Shown here one piece after another: positions 37,589-46,454 of a stretch of DNA of 64,000 nucleotides. Under the pieces are notes generated by a model. It was not told the origin of the DNA. It searched no databases and saw nothing but the letters and a program-made list of their open reading frames with translations. Location: assembly GCF_042701255.1 (NCBI RefSeq), contig NZ_CP170554.1, forward strand, positions 5,332,001-5,396,000. The letters are read 5' to 3'. The stretch comes from Tahibacter sp042701255. Lineage in GTDB: Bacteria; Pseudomonadota; Gammaproteobacteria; Xanthomonadales; Rhodanobacteraceae. Position numbers and translations under genes: made by a program. Within the stretch, counting starts at the first letter, position 1; the number at the start of each line of letters is the position of its first letter.

Positions 37589-38674
37589 TCAGGCCGAGGC
37601 GACGACCTGATTACGCCCCTTGTCCTTGGCTTTGTACAGGCATTGATCGGCGGCCTTGAGCACCTCCGCCGGCGTACGTCGCGCGGCGCTGCGCTGGGCC
37701 AGGCCGAGGCTCGCCGTGACCTGCACGGCCGGCGCGGCGCGGGCGGCGCTCTTGCGCACGGTCTTGCCGTTTTTCGGCGCCGCGGGCTTGGCCGGCAGGG
37801 ACACGCGCAGCGCTTCGATCGCGACGCGCGCGTCCTCGCAGGCAGCCTTGGCCTGCTCGGGGCGGCGGAACAGCAGACAGAATTCCTCGCCGCCGAAGCG
37901 GAACGCCTGCGCCGTGCGCGTCTGCGCGAGGCTGCGCGCGACCGCGGCCAACACGCGGTCGCCGGCGTCGTGACCGTGCTTGTCGTTGAACTGCTTGAAA
38001 TGGTCGACGTCGACCATGGCCAGCGCGTAGTCGCCGGACAGCCGGGCCAGGGTCTCGTCCAGCGCGCGCCGGTTCGGCAGCCCGGTCAGCGCATCGAGGA
38101 ACGCGAGCCGCCACGACGAATACACCACGCCGACGCCGAGCACCGCCGCGCCGGCGAGCAGCCAGCTGCGCAGATCCAGTCCGGCCAGCTGCAGCCAGCC
38201 GCCCGCGGCGAGCAGCAGCGCCGAGGCGACGAACGCATCCAGCGGACGGCGCCGATACAACCACTGGCCGGTGGCGATCGCCGCGGCCAGCAGGTTCAGC
38301 GCGAGCGCCTCGCGCCAGGGCCGCGCGACTCCACCCAGCGGCAGCACGCGCTGCAAGGCATCCCAGACATGCGTCGGCGCCAATGCCGTCAGTGCGACGG
38401 CCAGCGCGAGTACGAGCGCGAAGCCGAGCATGCGCCGCGAGCGCAGCGGCGGCTCGGGCAACAGCAGCGCGAGCAGCCAGCAGCCCGGCAGGAACATCGT
38501 CGCCGCTTCCGCCGCGCGCGCGGCGAGCAGACCGTCGCCGGCCGGCAGCGACAGCGCGCCGACCGCGAGCGTGCCCGCCGCGAGCAGCTGCGCGGCGCGA
38601 TGACGGCGGAACGCCAGCGCCAGCACGAACGCGAGGGCGCACAGGGCGACGGCGAGATAGGACGATGCGGTCAT
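37589..38674 (-). CDS. membrane-bound diguanylate cyclase (GGDEF)
   Basis: A 361-residue protein with six or more hydrophobic segments in the first 180 residues (7TM-like sensor without recognised ligand motifs) and a GGDEF domain from about 182 to 361. The domain has FLDALTGLPNRRALDE, YALAMVDVDHFKQFNDKHGH, and the active-site RFGGEEF, and ends ADQCLYKAKDKGRNQV; it should make cyclic di-GMP from two GTP. The RxxD inhibitory site, normally just upstream of GGEEF, is absent (the sequence there is TRTAQAF), so product inhibition may be lost. The linker between beta strands contains an unusual Lys/Ala-rich insertion (KPAAPKNGKTVRKSAARAAP). Confidence 0.92.
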   Translation of the reverse strand: MTASSYLAVALCALAFVLALAFRRHRAAQLLAAGTLAVGALSLPAGDGLLAARAAEAATMFLPGCWLLALLLPEPPLRSRRMLGFALVLALAVALTALAPTHVWDALQRVLPLGGVARPWREALALNLLAAAIATGQWLYRRRPLDAFVASALLLAAGGWLQLAGLDLRSWLLAGAAVLGVGVVYSSWRLAFLDALTGLPNRRALDETLARLSGDYALAMVDVDHFKQFNDKHGHDAGDRVLAAVARSLAQTRTAQAFRFGGEEFCLLFRRPEQAKAACEDARVAIEALRVSLPAKPAAPKNGKTVRKSAARAAPAVQVTASLGLAQRSAARRTPAEVLKAADQCLYKAKDKGRNQVVASA

Positions 38675-38825
38675 GGGCGAAGGCCGGACGAGCCGCGGAG
38701 CTTGGCAGATCACCGCGACCGCGGGAATGGCATCGCGATCGTTCGCGATCGTGGGCGCTGATGGAGCGACGCGCGAGTGCAGAAACGTCGGAAGACGGCC
38801 GGCTCGCGAGCCTCGGGGACCGCGA

Positions 38826-39539
38826 CTACGCGTTGGCGAGAAATCGCGCGATGGCGTCCACCGCCGCTGGCGCGGCGACCTGCAGCACGCCGTGCGGCGC
38901 CGCGAGATCGACGCCGGTCGCCTCGGGTCGCAGCCGCGCAATCGTCGCAGGCGCCGTCGGTGGTACCAGACGATCGGCGTTCGCGCGCAGATACAGTAAG
39001 GGGCAACGCGAGGCCTGCAGCTCGGCACGGACGTCCGCGCACAACGCCGCATCGAGACGAGCCCGCAATACCGGCATCGGCACGGCCGCGAGCGCCTGTC
39101 CCAGCGCTTCGCTCAACGCCGGTGCAGTCCAGGATCCGAACAGTGCGGCCGCCGCGAGCCGCTTCGGTGGAAGCGGCAACGGCAAGCGGCGCAGCAATGT
39201 TGCCCAGGACCGCAGACCGGGCCGCGGCGACGTCGCGAACGAGGCGCACAACACCAGCGCGCGCGGCGGCGGCTCGGCGCGCGCCGCGAGCGCAATCGCC
39301 AGAGGTCCACCGAACGATTCGGCCACGAGCACGTCGCCGGCCCCGACCGGCGCCATCGCGGCGGCGAGACTCGCGTAGTCCTGCGGCCCGTCCGTCGGAT
39401 AGCGGCGGACCTCCACCGGTCCGAGCGCACACAGTTCGGCGGCGAACGCCTGCAACAGCAGCCCGGTGCCGTCGAGGCCGGGCAGGACGACGAAGCGAGG
39501 CGACCGTGCGGGGTCGCGCGTCAGGAGTCGGGGAAGCAT
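38826..39539 (-). CDS. alpha/beta hydrolase-fold esterase
   Basis: A 237-residue cytoplasmic hydrolase. PRFVVLPGLDGTGLLLQAFA is the oxyanion-hole region after strand beta3; VLVAESFGGPLAIALAA carries the nucleophilic Ser in the E-S-F-G-G elbow; LLYLRANADRLVPP holds the acid, and the C-terminal His lies in GVDLAAPHGVLQVA. The substrate is unknown; the small size fits a carboxylesterase or thioesterase. The start at 39539 fits the fold, although a longer frame extends upstream without a better ribosome site. An inverted repeat (ATCGCGA..TCGCGAT, 38732-38749) lies after its stop and before the diguanylate cyclase. Confidence 0.8.
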   Translation of the reverse strand: MLPRLLTRDPARSPRFVVLPGLDGTGLLLQAFAAELCALGPVEVRRYPTDGPQDYASLAAAMAPVGAGDVLVAESFGGPLAIALAARAEPPPRALVLCASFATSPRPGLRSWATLLRRLPLPLPPKRLAAAALFGSWTAPALSEALGQALAAVPMPVLRARLDAALCADVRAELQASRCPLLYLRANADRLVPPTAPATIARLRPEATGVDLAAPHGVLQVAAPAAVDAIARFLANA

Positions 39540-39696
39540 GGGCTGCGTCGGCGTATTGCGCCTGGCTACGGTCCGGGCAGGAATGTTCGCGTGCCGGCCC
39601 TTGCACGACATCGGCACGCGACAAGCTGCCGCAGGCCTGGCTCGGATGGATCGGCTCAGCCTGCCCCGCCTTCGCTCCCCTGACTTGCCCGTGCAT

Positions 39697-39770
39697 CCCG
39701 CTTCCCGCTTCCCGCTTCCCGCCTCCTGCTTCCCGATTCCCGATTCCCGATTCCCGATCCTCCGCCATTG
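39697..39770. repeat. heptad tandem repeat
   Basis: Ten or so 7-base units read CCCGCTT (left half) and CCCGATT (right half) on the plus strand, i.e. GGGAAGC and GGGAATC on the minus strand, with one degenerate CCTCCTG unit between. It lies between the alpha/beta hydrolase and tetR genes. The same heptad family is widespread in Xanthomonadaceae intergenic DNA. Confidence 0.8.
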
Positions 39771-39772
39771 AA

Positions 39773-39797
39773 AATTAAATTGACCATGAATTAAATT
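39773..39797. promoter_or_regulatory. AT-rich direct repeat, probable TetR operator
   Basis: AATTAAATT-GACCATG-AATTAAATT: two identical 9-base boxes, 16 bases apart, 8 bases before the tetR ATG. It is an AT-rich island in GC-rich DNA and likely overlaps the promoter for autoregulation. Confidence 0.55.
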
Positions 39798-39804
39798 ACA
39801 CCGG

Positions 39805-40482
39805 ATGCCGAACTCCCCACCGCCAGCCCCACCCACCCGCCGCCGCGGCCGCCCGGCCACGAGCACCGGTCCGGGCAGCGACGACGCGCGCTCGCACCTG
39901 CTCGACGTGGCGCTGAAGCTGTTCGCGGAACAGGGCATCGCGGCGACGCCGCTGTCGCTGATCGCGCGCAGGGCGCGCGTGACGCCGGCGCTGTTGCACT
40001 ACTACTTCGGCAGCAAGGACAAGCTCGTCGATGCGCTCGTCGACGAACGCCTGCAGCCGCTGTCGGCGGCGCTGGGGCAGCGGCTGGCCGAGGCCGGACC
40101 GAATCTGCGCGGCGCGCTCGAAGCCTTCGTCGGCGCACTGCTGGAGCTGCTGTCGGCCAATCCCTGGTTTCCGCAATTGTGGCTGCGCGAGGTGCTCAGC
40201 GAGGGCGGCCAGCTGCGCCGGCGTCTGATCGAGCGCGTCGCGCCGCCGGTCGCGCATCGCGTGCGCGACCTCGTGCAGCAGGCCCAGGCCCAGGGCCTTC
40301 TGAATCCCGACATAGAACCGCGTCTGCTGCTGGTCTCGCTGATCGGGCTGACCGTGTTCCCGCTGGCCGCGCAGCCGATCTGGCGCGCGATCTTTCCGTC
40401 CGACGACATCACCACCGACAGCCTGCGCCGGCATGTGCTCGCGCTGCTGCTGCGCGGTCTGGAGCTGACCGATGCGCACTGA
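39805..40482 (+). CDS. TetR/AcrR-family regulator of the adjacent ABC exporter
   Basis: A 225-residue regulator. After a Pro/Arg-rich N-terminus the helix-turn-helix domain runs about 28-75: LLDVALKLFAEQGIAATPLS, LIARRARVTPALLHYYFGSK and KLVDALV are the usual TetR helices. The C-terminal ligand domain is CerR/CecR-like in length and position (FPLAAQPIWRAIFP). TetR followed by HlyD, ABC ATPase and ABC permease is the order of E. coli cecR-ybhGFS-R, where CecR controls antibiotic sensitivity. The stop overlaps the HlyD start by 11 bases. Direct repeats at 39773-39797 are the probable operator. Confidence 0.9.
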   Translation: MPNSPPPAPPTRRRGRPATSTGPGSDDARSHLLDVALKLFAEQGIAATPLSLIARRARVTPALLHYYFGSKDKLVDALVDERLQPLSAALGQRLAEAGPNLRGALEAFVGALLELLSANPWFPQLWLREVLSEGGQLRRRLIERVAPPVAHRVRDLVQQAQAQGLLNPDIEPRLLLVSLIGLTVFPLAAQPIWRAIFPSDDITTDSLRRHVLALLLRGLELTDAH

Positions 40483-41500
40483 TTTCTTCCGCCGCCGTCT
40501 TATCGGGCGACCGGCTGCGCGGCCTTTCCGCACACCGCTGCTGATGGCCGCCCTGCTCGTCCAGTCCGCGTGCAGCCGCAACGAAACGCCGCCGCTACTG
40601 GGCACCCTGGAATGGGACCGCATCGCCGTGCAGGCCGACGCGGCCGAGCCGGTCGTCGCGATCCTGGTCAAGGAAGGCGACACCGTCGCCGCAGGCCAGC
40701 TGCTGCTGCAGCTCGATCCGCGCCGCAGCGACGCGCAGCTGGCCCAGGCCGAGGCCGAGCTGCGCCGCACCGTCGCCGCGCAGGCCGAGCTGCAGCATGG
40801 CACGCGCAGCGAGACCCTGGCCGCGGCGCGCGCCGATCTGAATCGCGTCGACGTTGCGCGCAACGACGCGCAGCGCGAGCGCGACCGTGCCGCCGAGCTG
40901 CGCCGCAAAGGGCTAATCGCGCAGGCCGACCTCGATGCGCGCGACACGGCGCTGAAATCCGCGCGCGCCGAAGTCGCTTCGTCCCAGGCCAAGCTGCTGG
41001 AGCTCACCCACGGCACGCGTCCGGAACAGCTGGATCAGGCCGATGCGGCCGTGGCCCTGGCGCAGGCGCAGGTCGAGTCGTCGCGCCTGAGCCGCGCGCG
41101 CCTGGACGTGCATGCGCCGCAGGCCGGCCGCGTCGATTCGCTGCCGTACAAGCTCGGCGACCAGCCCGCAACCGGCGCGACCGTCGTCGCGCTGCTCGGC
41201 GGCACCGCGCCGTATGCGCGGCTGTTCGTACCGGCGCCGCGGCGCGCCGCCTTGCAGCCGGGCCAGAAGCTGCAGCTGCACATCAACGGCGTTGCCGCGA
41301 CGTATACGGCGCAGATCCGCTCCGTGCGCAGCGAAGCGGCCTTCACGCCCTACTACGCGCTCAGCGGCGACGACGCGAACCGGCTGAGCTTCCGCGCCGA
41401 GGCGTTGCTGCTTGCCTGCGCGACCGGCTGCAACGGCGCGCCCGCGACGACGGACCTGCCGGCCGGCCTGCCGCTCGCCGCCGAGGCGGCGGCGCCGTGA
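40472..41500 (+). CDS. HlyD-family adaptor lipoprotein of an ABC exporter
   Basis: A 342-residue membrane fusion protein. A type II signal with LLVQSAC gives a lipidated Cys near residue 34. The adaptor core has AAEPVVAILVKEGDTVAAGQ and LLLQLDPRRSDAQLAQAEAE, a long alpha-hairpin (about 90-195), SSRLSRARLDVHAPQAGRVD and GATVVALLGG. It resembles E. coli YbhG, although YbhG has a membrane anchor instead of a lipid. It connects the inner-membrane ABC complex to an outer-membrane channel. Its TGA overlaps the ABC ATPase GTG (GTGA), so the operon is translationally coupled throughout. Confidence 0.9.
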   Translation: MRTDFFRRRLIGRPAARPFRTPLLMAALLVQSACSRNETPPLLGTLEWDRIAVQADAAEPVVAILVKEGDTVAAGQLLLQLDPRRSDAQLAQAEAELRRTVAAQAELQHGTRSETLAAARADLNRVDVARNDAQRERDRAAELRRKGLIAQADLDARDTALKSARAEVASSQAKLLELTHGTRPEQLDQADAAVALAQAQVESSRLSRARLDVHAPQAGRVDSLPYKLGDQPATGATVVALLGGTAPYARLFVPAPRRAALQPGQKLQLHINGVAATYTAQIRSVRSEAAFTPYYALSGDDANRLSFRAEALLLACATGCNGAPATTDLPAGLPLAAEAAAP

Positions 41501-42453
41501 GCACGACCATCGCGATCCGCGCGCGCGGCCTGACGCGCCGCTTCGGCGCGCTGGTCGCCGTCGACGGCGTGGACCTGACCGTCGAGCGGGCCCAGGTCTA
41601 CGGCTTCCTCGGCCCGAACGGCTCGGGCAAGTCGACGACGATACGCATGCTCTGCGGCCTGCTCTCGCCGAGCGCCGGCGACATCGAAGTGCTGGGCCTG
41701 CAGGTGCCGCGGCAGGCGGAGCAGCTCAAGCGCCGCATCGGCTACATGACGCAGAAGTTCTCGCTGTACGAAGACCTCAGCGTGCAGGAGAACCTCGAAT
41801 TCCTCGCCGCGGTGCAGGATCTGTCGCGTGCCGCGGCGCGCGCGCGCATCGAAGAGCTGCTCGCGCGCTACTGGCTCGCGGACCGGCGCAAGCAGCTCGC
41901 CGGCACCTTGTCCGGCGGCCAGAAGCAGCGTCTCGCATTGGCCGGCGCGGTGCTGCACAAGCCCGAGCTGCTGTTCCTCGACGAGCCGACCAGCGCGGTC
42001 GATCCGCAGTCGCGGCGCGAGTTCTGGGATTCGCTGTTCGAGCTGGCCGATGCCGGCACGACCCTGCTGGTTTCCACGCACTACATGGACGAGGCCGAGC
42101 GCTGTCACCGGCTCGCGATTCTCGACCAGGGCCGCCTCGTCGCCGACGGCGCGCCGCGCGAGCTCTGCGACGCGCTGCCGTATGCGGTCTGGCTCGTCGA
42201 CTGCGCCGCGCCGCGCCGCGCGCAGCTCGCGCTGCAAGGTCAGGACGGCATCGTCGCGCTCGCGCAGATCGGCGCGGAATTGCGCGTGCTCGCCGCGGAT
42301 GCGGCCTGGAGTGCCGAGCGGCTCACCGCGCATCTGCGCGACGGCGGCATCGAAGCGCAGGTGCGCCGCGGCGCGGCCAATCTCGAAGACGTATTCGTTG
42401 CCGCGACGCGCAAGCCGGCGACCGCCGCCGCGACGAACGGAGCCGCCGCATGA
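41497..42453 (+). CDS. ABC transporter ATP-binding protein
   Basis: A 318-residue cytoplasmic ATPase of the DrrA/YbhF class. GTG at 41497 is used because it overlaps the previous stop (GTGA). Walker A is GPNGSGKST (near residues 39-47), the Q-loop YMTQKFSLYED, the signature LSGGQKQRLALAGAV, Walker B LLFLDEPTSAVDP and the H-loop STHYMDEAE; a C-terminal region of about 85 residues follows (AAPRRAQLALQGQDG...NLEDVFVAATRK). Unlike E. coli YbhF it has one ATPase domain, so it works as a homodimer. It powers export with the permease that follows; ATGA links the two. Confidence 0.95.
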   Translation: MSTTIAIRARGLTRRFGALVAVDGVDLTVERAQVYGFLGPNGSGKSTTIRMLCGLLSPSAGDIEVLGLQVPRQAEQLKRRIGYMTQKFSLYEDLSVQENLEFLAAVQDLSRAAARARIEELLARYWLADRRKQLAGTLSGGQKQRLALAGAVLHKPELLFLDEPTSAVDPQSRREFWDSLFELADAGTTLLVSTHYMDEAERCHRLAILDQGRLVADGAPRELCDALPYAVWLVDCAAPRRAQLALQGQDGIVALAQIGAELRVLAADAAWSAERLTAHLRDGGIEAQVRRGAANLEDVFVAATRKPATAAATNGAAA

Positions 42454-43542
42454 ATCTGCGCCGCCTGTTCTCCATCGTGCTCAAGGAACTGCGCCAGCTG
42501 CGCCGCGACCGGCTGACGTTCGCGATGATCGTCGGCATTCCGACCATGCAGCTGCTGCTGTTCGGCTTCGCGATCAATCTCGACGTGCGCCATCTCGACG
42601 CCGCCGTGCTCGACCAGGCCGGCACGATGCGCTCGCGCGAACTCGTCGCCGAGCTCGCCGCGTCGCAGGTGCTGACCCTGCGCGACGCGCTGTCGTCGCC
42701 GCAGCAGCTCGACGAGGCGCTGCGCCAGGGCCACATCAGCGTCGGCCTGGTCATACCGGCGGATTTCGAGAACCGCCTGGAACGCGGCGACCGGCCCGCC
42801 GTGCAGCTCGTCGTCGACGGTTCCGATCAGGTCGTGCAGCAGGCCGCACGCCAGCTCGCGGCCTATCCGCTCGCACGCCTGCGCGGACAGGCCGCGCCGG
42901 CCGCCGGCATGGAAGTCGTGAACTTCTACAACCCGGAGCGGCGCGCGCCGGTCAATACGGTGCCGGGCCTGGTCGGCGTGATCCTGACGATGACCATGGT
43001 CATGTTCACCGCTATGGCACTGGTGCGCGAACGCGAGCGCGGCAATCTGGAGATGCTGATCGCCACGCCCGTATCGCCGTGGGAACTGACCGTGGGCAAG
43101 GTGCTGCCGTTCGTCGGCATCGGCCTGGTGCAGGTCAGCCTCGTGCTCGCGCTCGGCAAGCTGATCTTCGCCGTGCCGCTGCGCGGCAGCCTGCTCGACG
43201 TCTATCTCGCCGCGCTGCTGTTCATCATCGCCTGCCTCGCGCTCGGCGTCTTCCTGTCGACCCTGGCACGCAGCCAGTTCCAGGCCATGCAGCTCGCGTT
43301 CTTCACCTTCCTGCCGCAGATCCTGCTGTCGGGCTTCATGTTCCCGTACGCCGGCATGCCCGCGCGCGGCGCAGTGGCTGTCGGAAATCCTGCCGATGAC
43401 GCATTTCCTGCGCCTGATCCGCGGCATCGCGCTGCGCGGCGCGACCCTGGCCGATCTGTGGATCGAGCTCGTCGCACTGGCCGTGTTCAGCGCACTGATG
43501 CTCGGCATCGCCGTGACACGCGTGCACAAGCGGCTGGATTGA
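42450..43542 (+). pseudogene. ABC-2 family permease (YbhS-like), frameshifted near C-terminus
   Basis: An ABC-2 membrane component of about 363 residues starting at ATG 42450. Segment one (FAMIVGIPTMQLLLFGFAIN), a large periplasmic loop (VVDGSDQVVQQAARQL), and the channel helices from VPGLVGVILTMTMVMFTAMA to FFTFLPQILLSGFMFPYAGM are intact. After residue 303 (MPARG) the frame shifts into Arg-rich sequence. Removing one G from GG at 43368-43369 restores AQWLSEILPMTHFLRLIRGI and a stop at 43540-43542, the normal ABC-2 ending. As read, the last membrane segments would be lost. Only one permease is present, against two (YbhS, YbhR) in E. coli, so it may homodimerise. Confidence 0.88.
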
Positions 43543-43549
43543 GCGCCGC

Positions 43550-43580
43550 AGGTTGCAGTGAGCGCAGCGAACCGCAACCT
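43550..43580. repeat. 31-base stop-proximal inverted repeat, copy 2
   Basis: Starts eight bases after the permease stop. AGGTTGC (43550-43556) and GCAACCT (43574-43580) are perfect inverted ends; the middle reads AGTGAGCGCAGCGAACC. It is the best-conserved copy of the element also seen at 10125-10155 and, on the other strand and shorter, at 58789-58815. Confidence 0.7.
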
Positions 43581-43664
43581 ATGTCTTAGCCCCGGCCTGC
43601 GCAATTGCGCGGCGGCTCCGCTACCATTCGCGCCCAGCCCGTCGCGCCGCCGCCAGACCGCCGC

Positions 43665-46454
43665 ATGACCCATGCCAGCCTGAAATTGCACGAACCCGTC
43701 GGCGACGAGGTCAAGACGACGACCTGCTACATGTGCGCCTGCCGCTGCGGCATCAAAGTCCATCTGAAGGACGGCAAGGTCCGCTACATCCAGGGCAATC
43801 CGGATCACCCGGTCAATCGCGGCGTGATCTGCGCCAAGGGCTCGGCCGGCATCATGCAGCACTATTCGCCGGCGCGGCTGCGCAAGCCGCTGCTGCGCAC
43901 GGGCGAACGCGGCAAGGGCGAATTCCGCGAGATCGAATGGGACGAGGCGCTCGCGCTCGCGACGCAGTGGCTGGGCGACATACGCCGCCGCAATCCCGAC
44001 GAGCTCGCCTTCTTCACCGGCCGCGACCAGTCGCAGGCGCTGACCGGCTGGTGGGCGCAGCAGTTCGGCACGATCAACTACGCAGCACACGGCGGCTTCT
44101 GCTCGGTCAACATGGCCGCGGCCGGCATGTACACATTCGGCGGATCGTTCTGGGAGTTCGGCGAGCCCGACTGGGACCACACGCGCTATCTGCTGATGTT
44201 CGGCGTGGCCGAAGACCACGACTCCAATCCGATCAAGCTCGGCCTCGGCAAGCTCAAGCAGCGCGGCGCCAAGGTGCTCGCGGTCAATCCGGTGCGCACG
44301 GGCTATGCGGCGATCGCCGACGAATGGCTGGGCATACGTCCCGGCAGCGACGGCCTGTTCGTCGGAGCGCTGATCCAGGAACTGTTGCGCAACGACTGGA
44401 TCGATTTCGACTATCTCGTGCGCTACACGAATGCGCACTACCTCGTCGTGCGCAATCCCGGCGGCGCCGACGACGGCCTGTTCGCGCGCGACGCCGACGG
44501 CCGCGCGCTGTGCTGGACGCGCACCGGTGCCGCGATGCCGGCCGACGCGATCGACATTCAACCCGTCGTCGTCGGCGAATTCACCCTCGCCGACGGCCGC
44601 CGCGCCGTGCCGGCGTTCCAGCTGCTCGCCGAACGCTTCCTCGCCGCGGAGTATTCACCGGAGCGCGCGGCCGAACACTGCGGCCTCGACGTCGCGACGA
44701 TACGGCGCATCGCGCGCGAGATCGCCGACGCGGCATTCCGCGAAGAGATCCGCCTGCCGCAGCGCTGGACCGACGCCTGGGGCCGCACGCACGAGGAAAT
44801 GATCGGCCGCCCGGTGTCGCTGCATGCGATGCGCGGCATCGCCGCGCACAGCAACGGCTTCCATACCTGCCGCCTGCTGCACGTGCTGCAGATGCTGATC
44901 GGCGCGATCGACACGCCCGGCAGCTTCCGCTACCAGCCGCCGTATCCCAAGGGCGTGCCGCCGGCGAACCGTCCCGGCAAGGCGCGCAAGGCCGACGGCA
45001 CACTGGACGCCGGTCCGCTGGGTTACGTGCACGCGCCCGAAGACCTGCTCGTCGATGCGAACGGCGAGCCGCGCCGCATCGACAAGGCCTTCTCCTGGCA
45101 GCATCCGCTGGCCGTGCACGGCATGCTGCAGAACGTGATCGCGAACGCCGTCGCCGGCGATCCGCAGCGCATCGACACCCTGTTCCTGTTCATGGCCAAC
45201 ATGAGCTGGAACTCGGCCATGAACACGACACGCACGCGACGCCAGCTCGCGGAGAAGGACGCCGACGGCGCCTACAAGATCCCGCGCATCATTTACGTCG
45301 ACGCCTACGCGTCGGAGATGGTCGAGTTCGCCGATCTCGTGCTGCCCGACACGACCTATCTCGAACGCCACGACTGCATCTCGCTGCTGGACCGGCCGAT
45401 CTCGGATGCCGACGGCGCGAGCGACGCGATCCGCCATCCGATCGCCAAGCCCGATCGCGACGTACGGCCGTTCCAGGACGTGCTGCTCGATCTCGGCGCG
45501 CGCCTGGGCCTGCCCGGCTGCGTGCGCGAGGACGGTTCGCCGCGCTATTCGGACGGCTTCGCCCAGTACATGGTCGAGCACGAGCGCGCGCCCGGCGTCG
45601 GACTGCTCGCCGGCTGGCGCGGCCGCGACGGCCAGCGCGAAGGCACCGGCGAGCCGAATCCGCAGCAGCTCGAGCGCTACAAGGAACACGGTGCGTTCTG
45701 GCACGCGGCAGTGCCGGCCGCGGGCCGCTATTACAAAATGGCCAATCGCGACTATCTCGAATGGGCGCGCGGCCTCGGCTTCGTCGGCTCCACGCACGCG
45801 CAGGTCATCGAGCTGTATTCCGAACGATTGCAGCGCTTCCGCCTCGCCGCCCAGGGCCACGGCGCGGTGCAGCCGCCGGCACGCGAACGCGAGCGCGTCG
45901 CGCGCTATTTCGATCCGCTGCCGTTCTGGTACGCGCCGTTCGAATGGGAGCAGACCGATCTCGCGCGCTATCCGCTGTCGGCGATCACCCAGCGGCCGAT
46001 GTTCATGTATCACTCCTGGGGTTCGCAGAATGCCTGGCTGCGCCAGATCACCGCGCGCAATTTCCTGTACCTGCATCCGCAGACCGCACAGTCGCTGAGC
46101 CTGCGCGACGACGACTGGGTCTGGGTCGAATCCATGCACGGCCGCATCCGCGTGCCGGTGCGCTGCCACAACGGCACCGAGCCCGGCACGGTGTGGACCT
46201 GGAACGCGATCGGCAAGCGCCGCGGCGCCTGGAAGCTGTCCGCGGACGCGCCCGAATCGCAGCGCGGCTTCCTGTTGAACCACGTCATCAGCGAACTGCT
46301 GCCGCCGCGCGAGGACGGCTATCGCTACGCGAACGCCGATCCGGTCACCGGGCAGGCCGCCTGGTTCGATCTGCGCGTGCGCATCGACAAGGCCGCCGAC
46401 GACGCCGAGGACAGCGGACTGCCGCCGCACCGCATCGAGGTTGCCCGCGCATGA
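43665..46454 (+). CDS. molybdopterin oxidoreductase, SoeA-like catalytic subunit
   Basis: A 929-residue DMSO-reductase-family molybdoenzyme. The ATG at 43665 was chosen over an upstream TTG. C21-x2-C24-x3-C28-x27-C56 binds a [4Fe-4S] cluster; Cys146 in AAHGGFCSVN can be the molybdenum ligand. LHAMRGIAAHSNGFHTCR and MFMYHSWGSQNAWLRQITAR are bis-molybdopterin-binding segments. There is no Tat signal, so the enzyme is cytoplasmic. With the Fe-S subunit and DmsC-type anchor that follow, it matches SoeABC, the cytoplasmic-facing sulfite:quinone dehydrogenase of sulfur oxidisers. Length and layout fit, but sulfite as substrate is inferred; related enzymes reduce or oxidise other small oxyanions. 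ATGA couples it to soeB. Confidence 0.85.
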   Translation: MTHASLKLHEPVGDEVKTTTCYMCACRCGIKVHLKDGKVRYIQGNPDHPVNRGVICAKGSAGIMQHYSPARLRKPLLRTGERGKGEFREIEWDEALALATQWLGDIRRRNPDELAFFTGRDQSQALTGWWAQQFGTINYAAHGGFCSVNMAAAGMYTFGGSFWEFGEPDWDHTRYLLMFGVAEDHDSNPIKLGLGKLKQRGAKVLAVNPVRTGYAAIADEWLGIRPGSDGLFVGALIQELLRNDWIDFDYLVRYTNAHYLVVRNPGGADDGLFARDADGRALCWTRTGAAMPADAIDIQPVVVGEFTLADGRRAVPAFQLLAERFLAAEYSPERAAEHCGLDVATIRRIAREIADAAFREEIRLPQRWTDAWGRTHEEMIGRPVSLHAMRGIAAHSNGFHTCRLLHVLQMLIGAIDTPGSFRYQPPYPKGVPPANRPGKARKADGTLDAGPLGYVHAPEDLLVDANGEPRRIDKAFSWQHPLAVHGMLQNVIANAVAGDPQRIDTLFLFMANMSWNSAMNTTRTRRQLAEKDADGAYKIPRIIYVDAYASEMVEFADLVLPDTTYLERHDCISLLDRPISDADGASDAIRHPIAKPDRDVRPFQDVLLDLGARLGLPGCVREDGSPRYSDGFAQYMVEHERAPGVGLLAGWRGRDGQREGTGEPNPQQLERYKEHGAFWHAAVPAAGRYYKMANRDYLEWARGLGFVGSTHAQVIELYSERLQRFRLAAQGHGAVQPPARERERVARYFDPLPFWYAPFEWEQTDLARYPLSAITQRPMFMYHSWGSQNAWLRQITARNFLYLHPQTAQSLSLRDDDWVWVESMHGRIRVPVRCHNGTEPGTVWTWNAIGKRRGAWKLSADAPESQRGFLLNHVISELLPPREDGYRYANADPVTGQAAWFDLRVRIDKAADDAEDSGLPPHRIEVARA

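Noticed and set aside
39697..39770. CRISPR array
   Set aside because: The units are 7 bases, tandem without spacers.
43605..43664. Upstream TTG start for the SoeA-like subunit
   Set aside because: The added residues are Arg/Pro-rich and not family-like; the ATG at 43665 leads directly into the conserved cysteine region.
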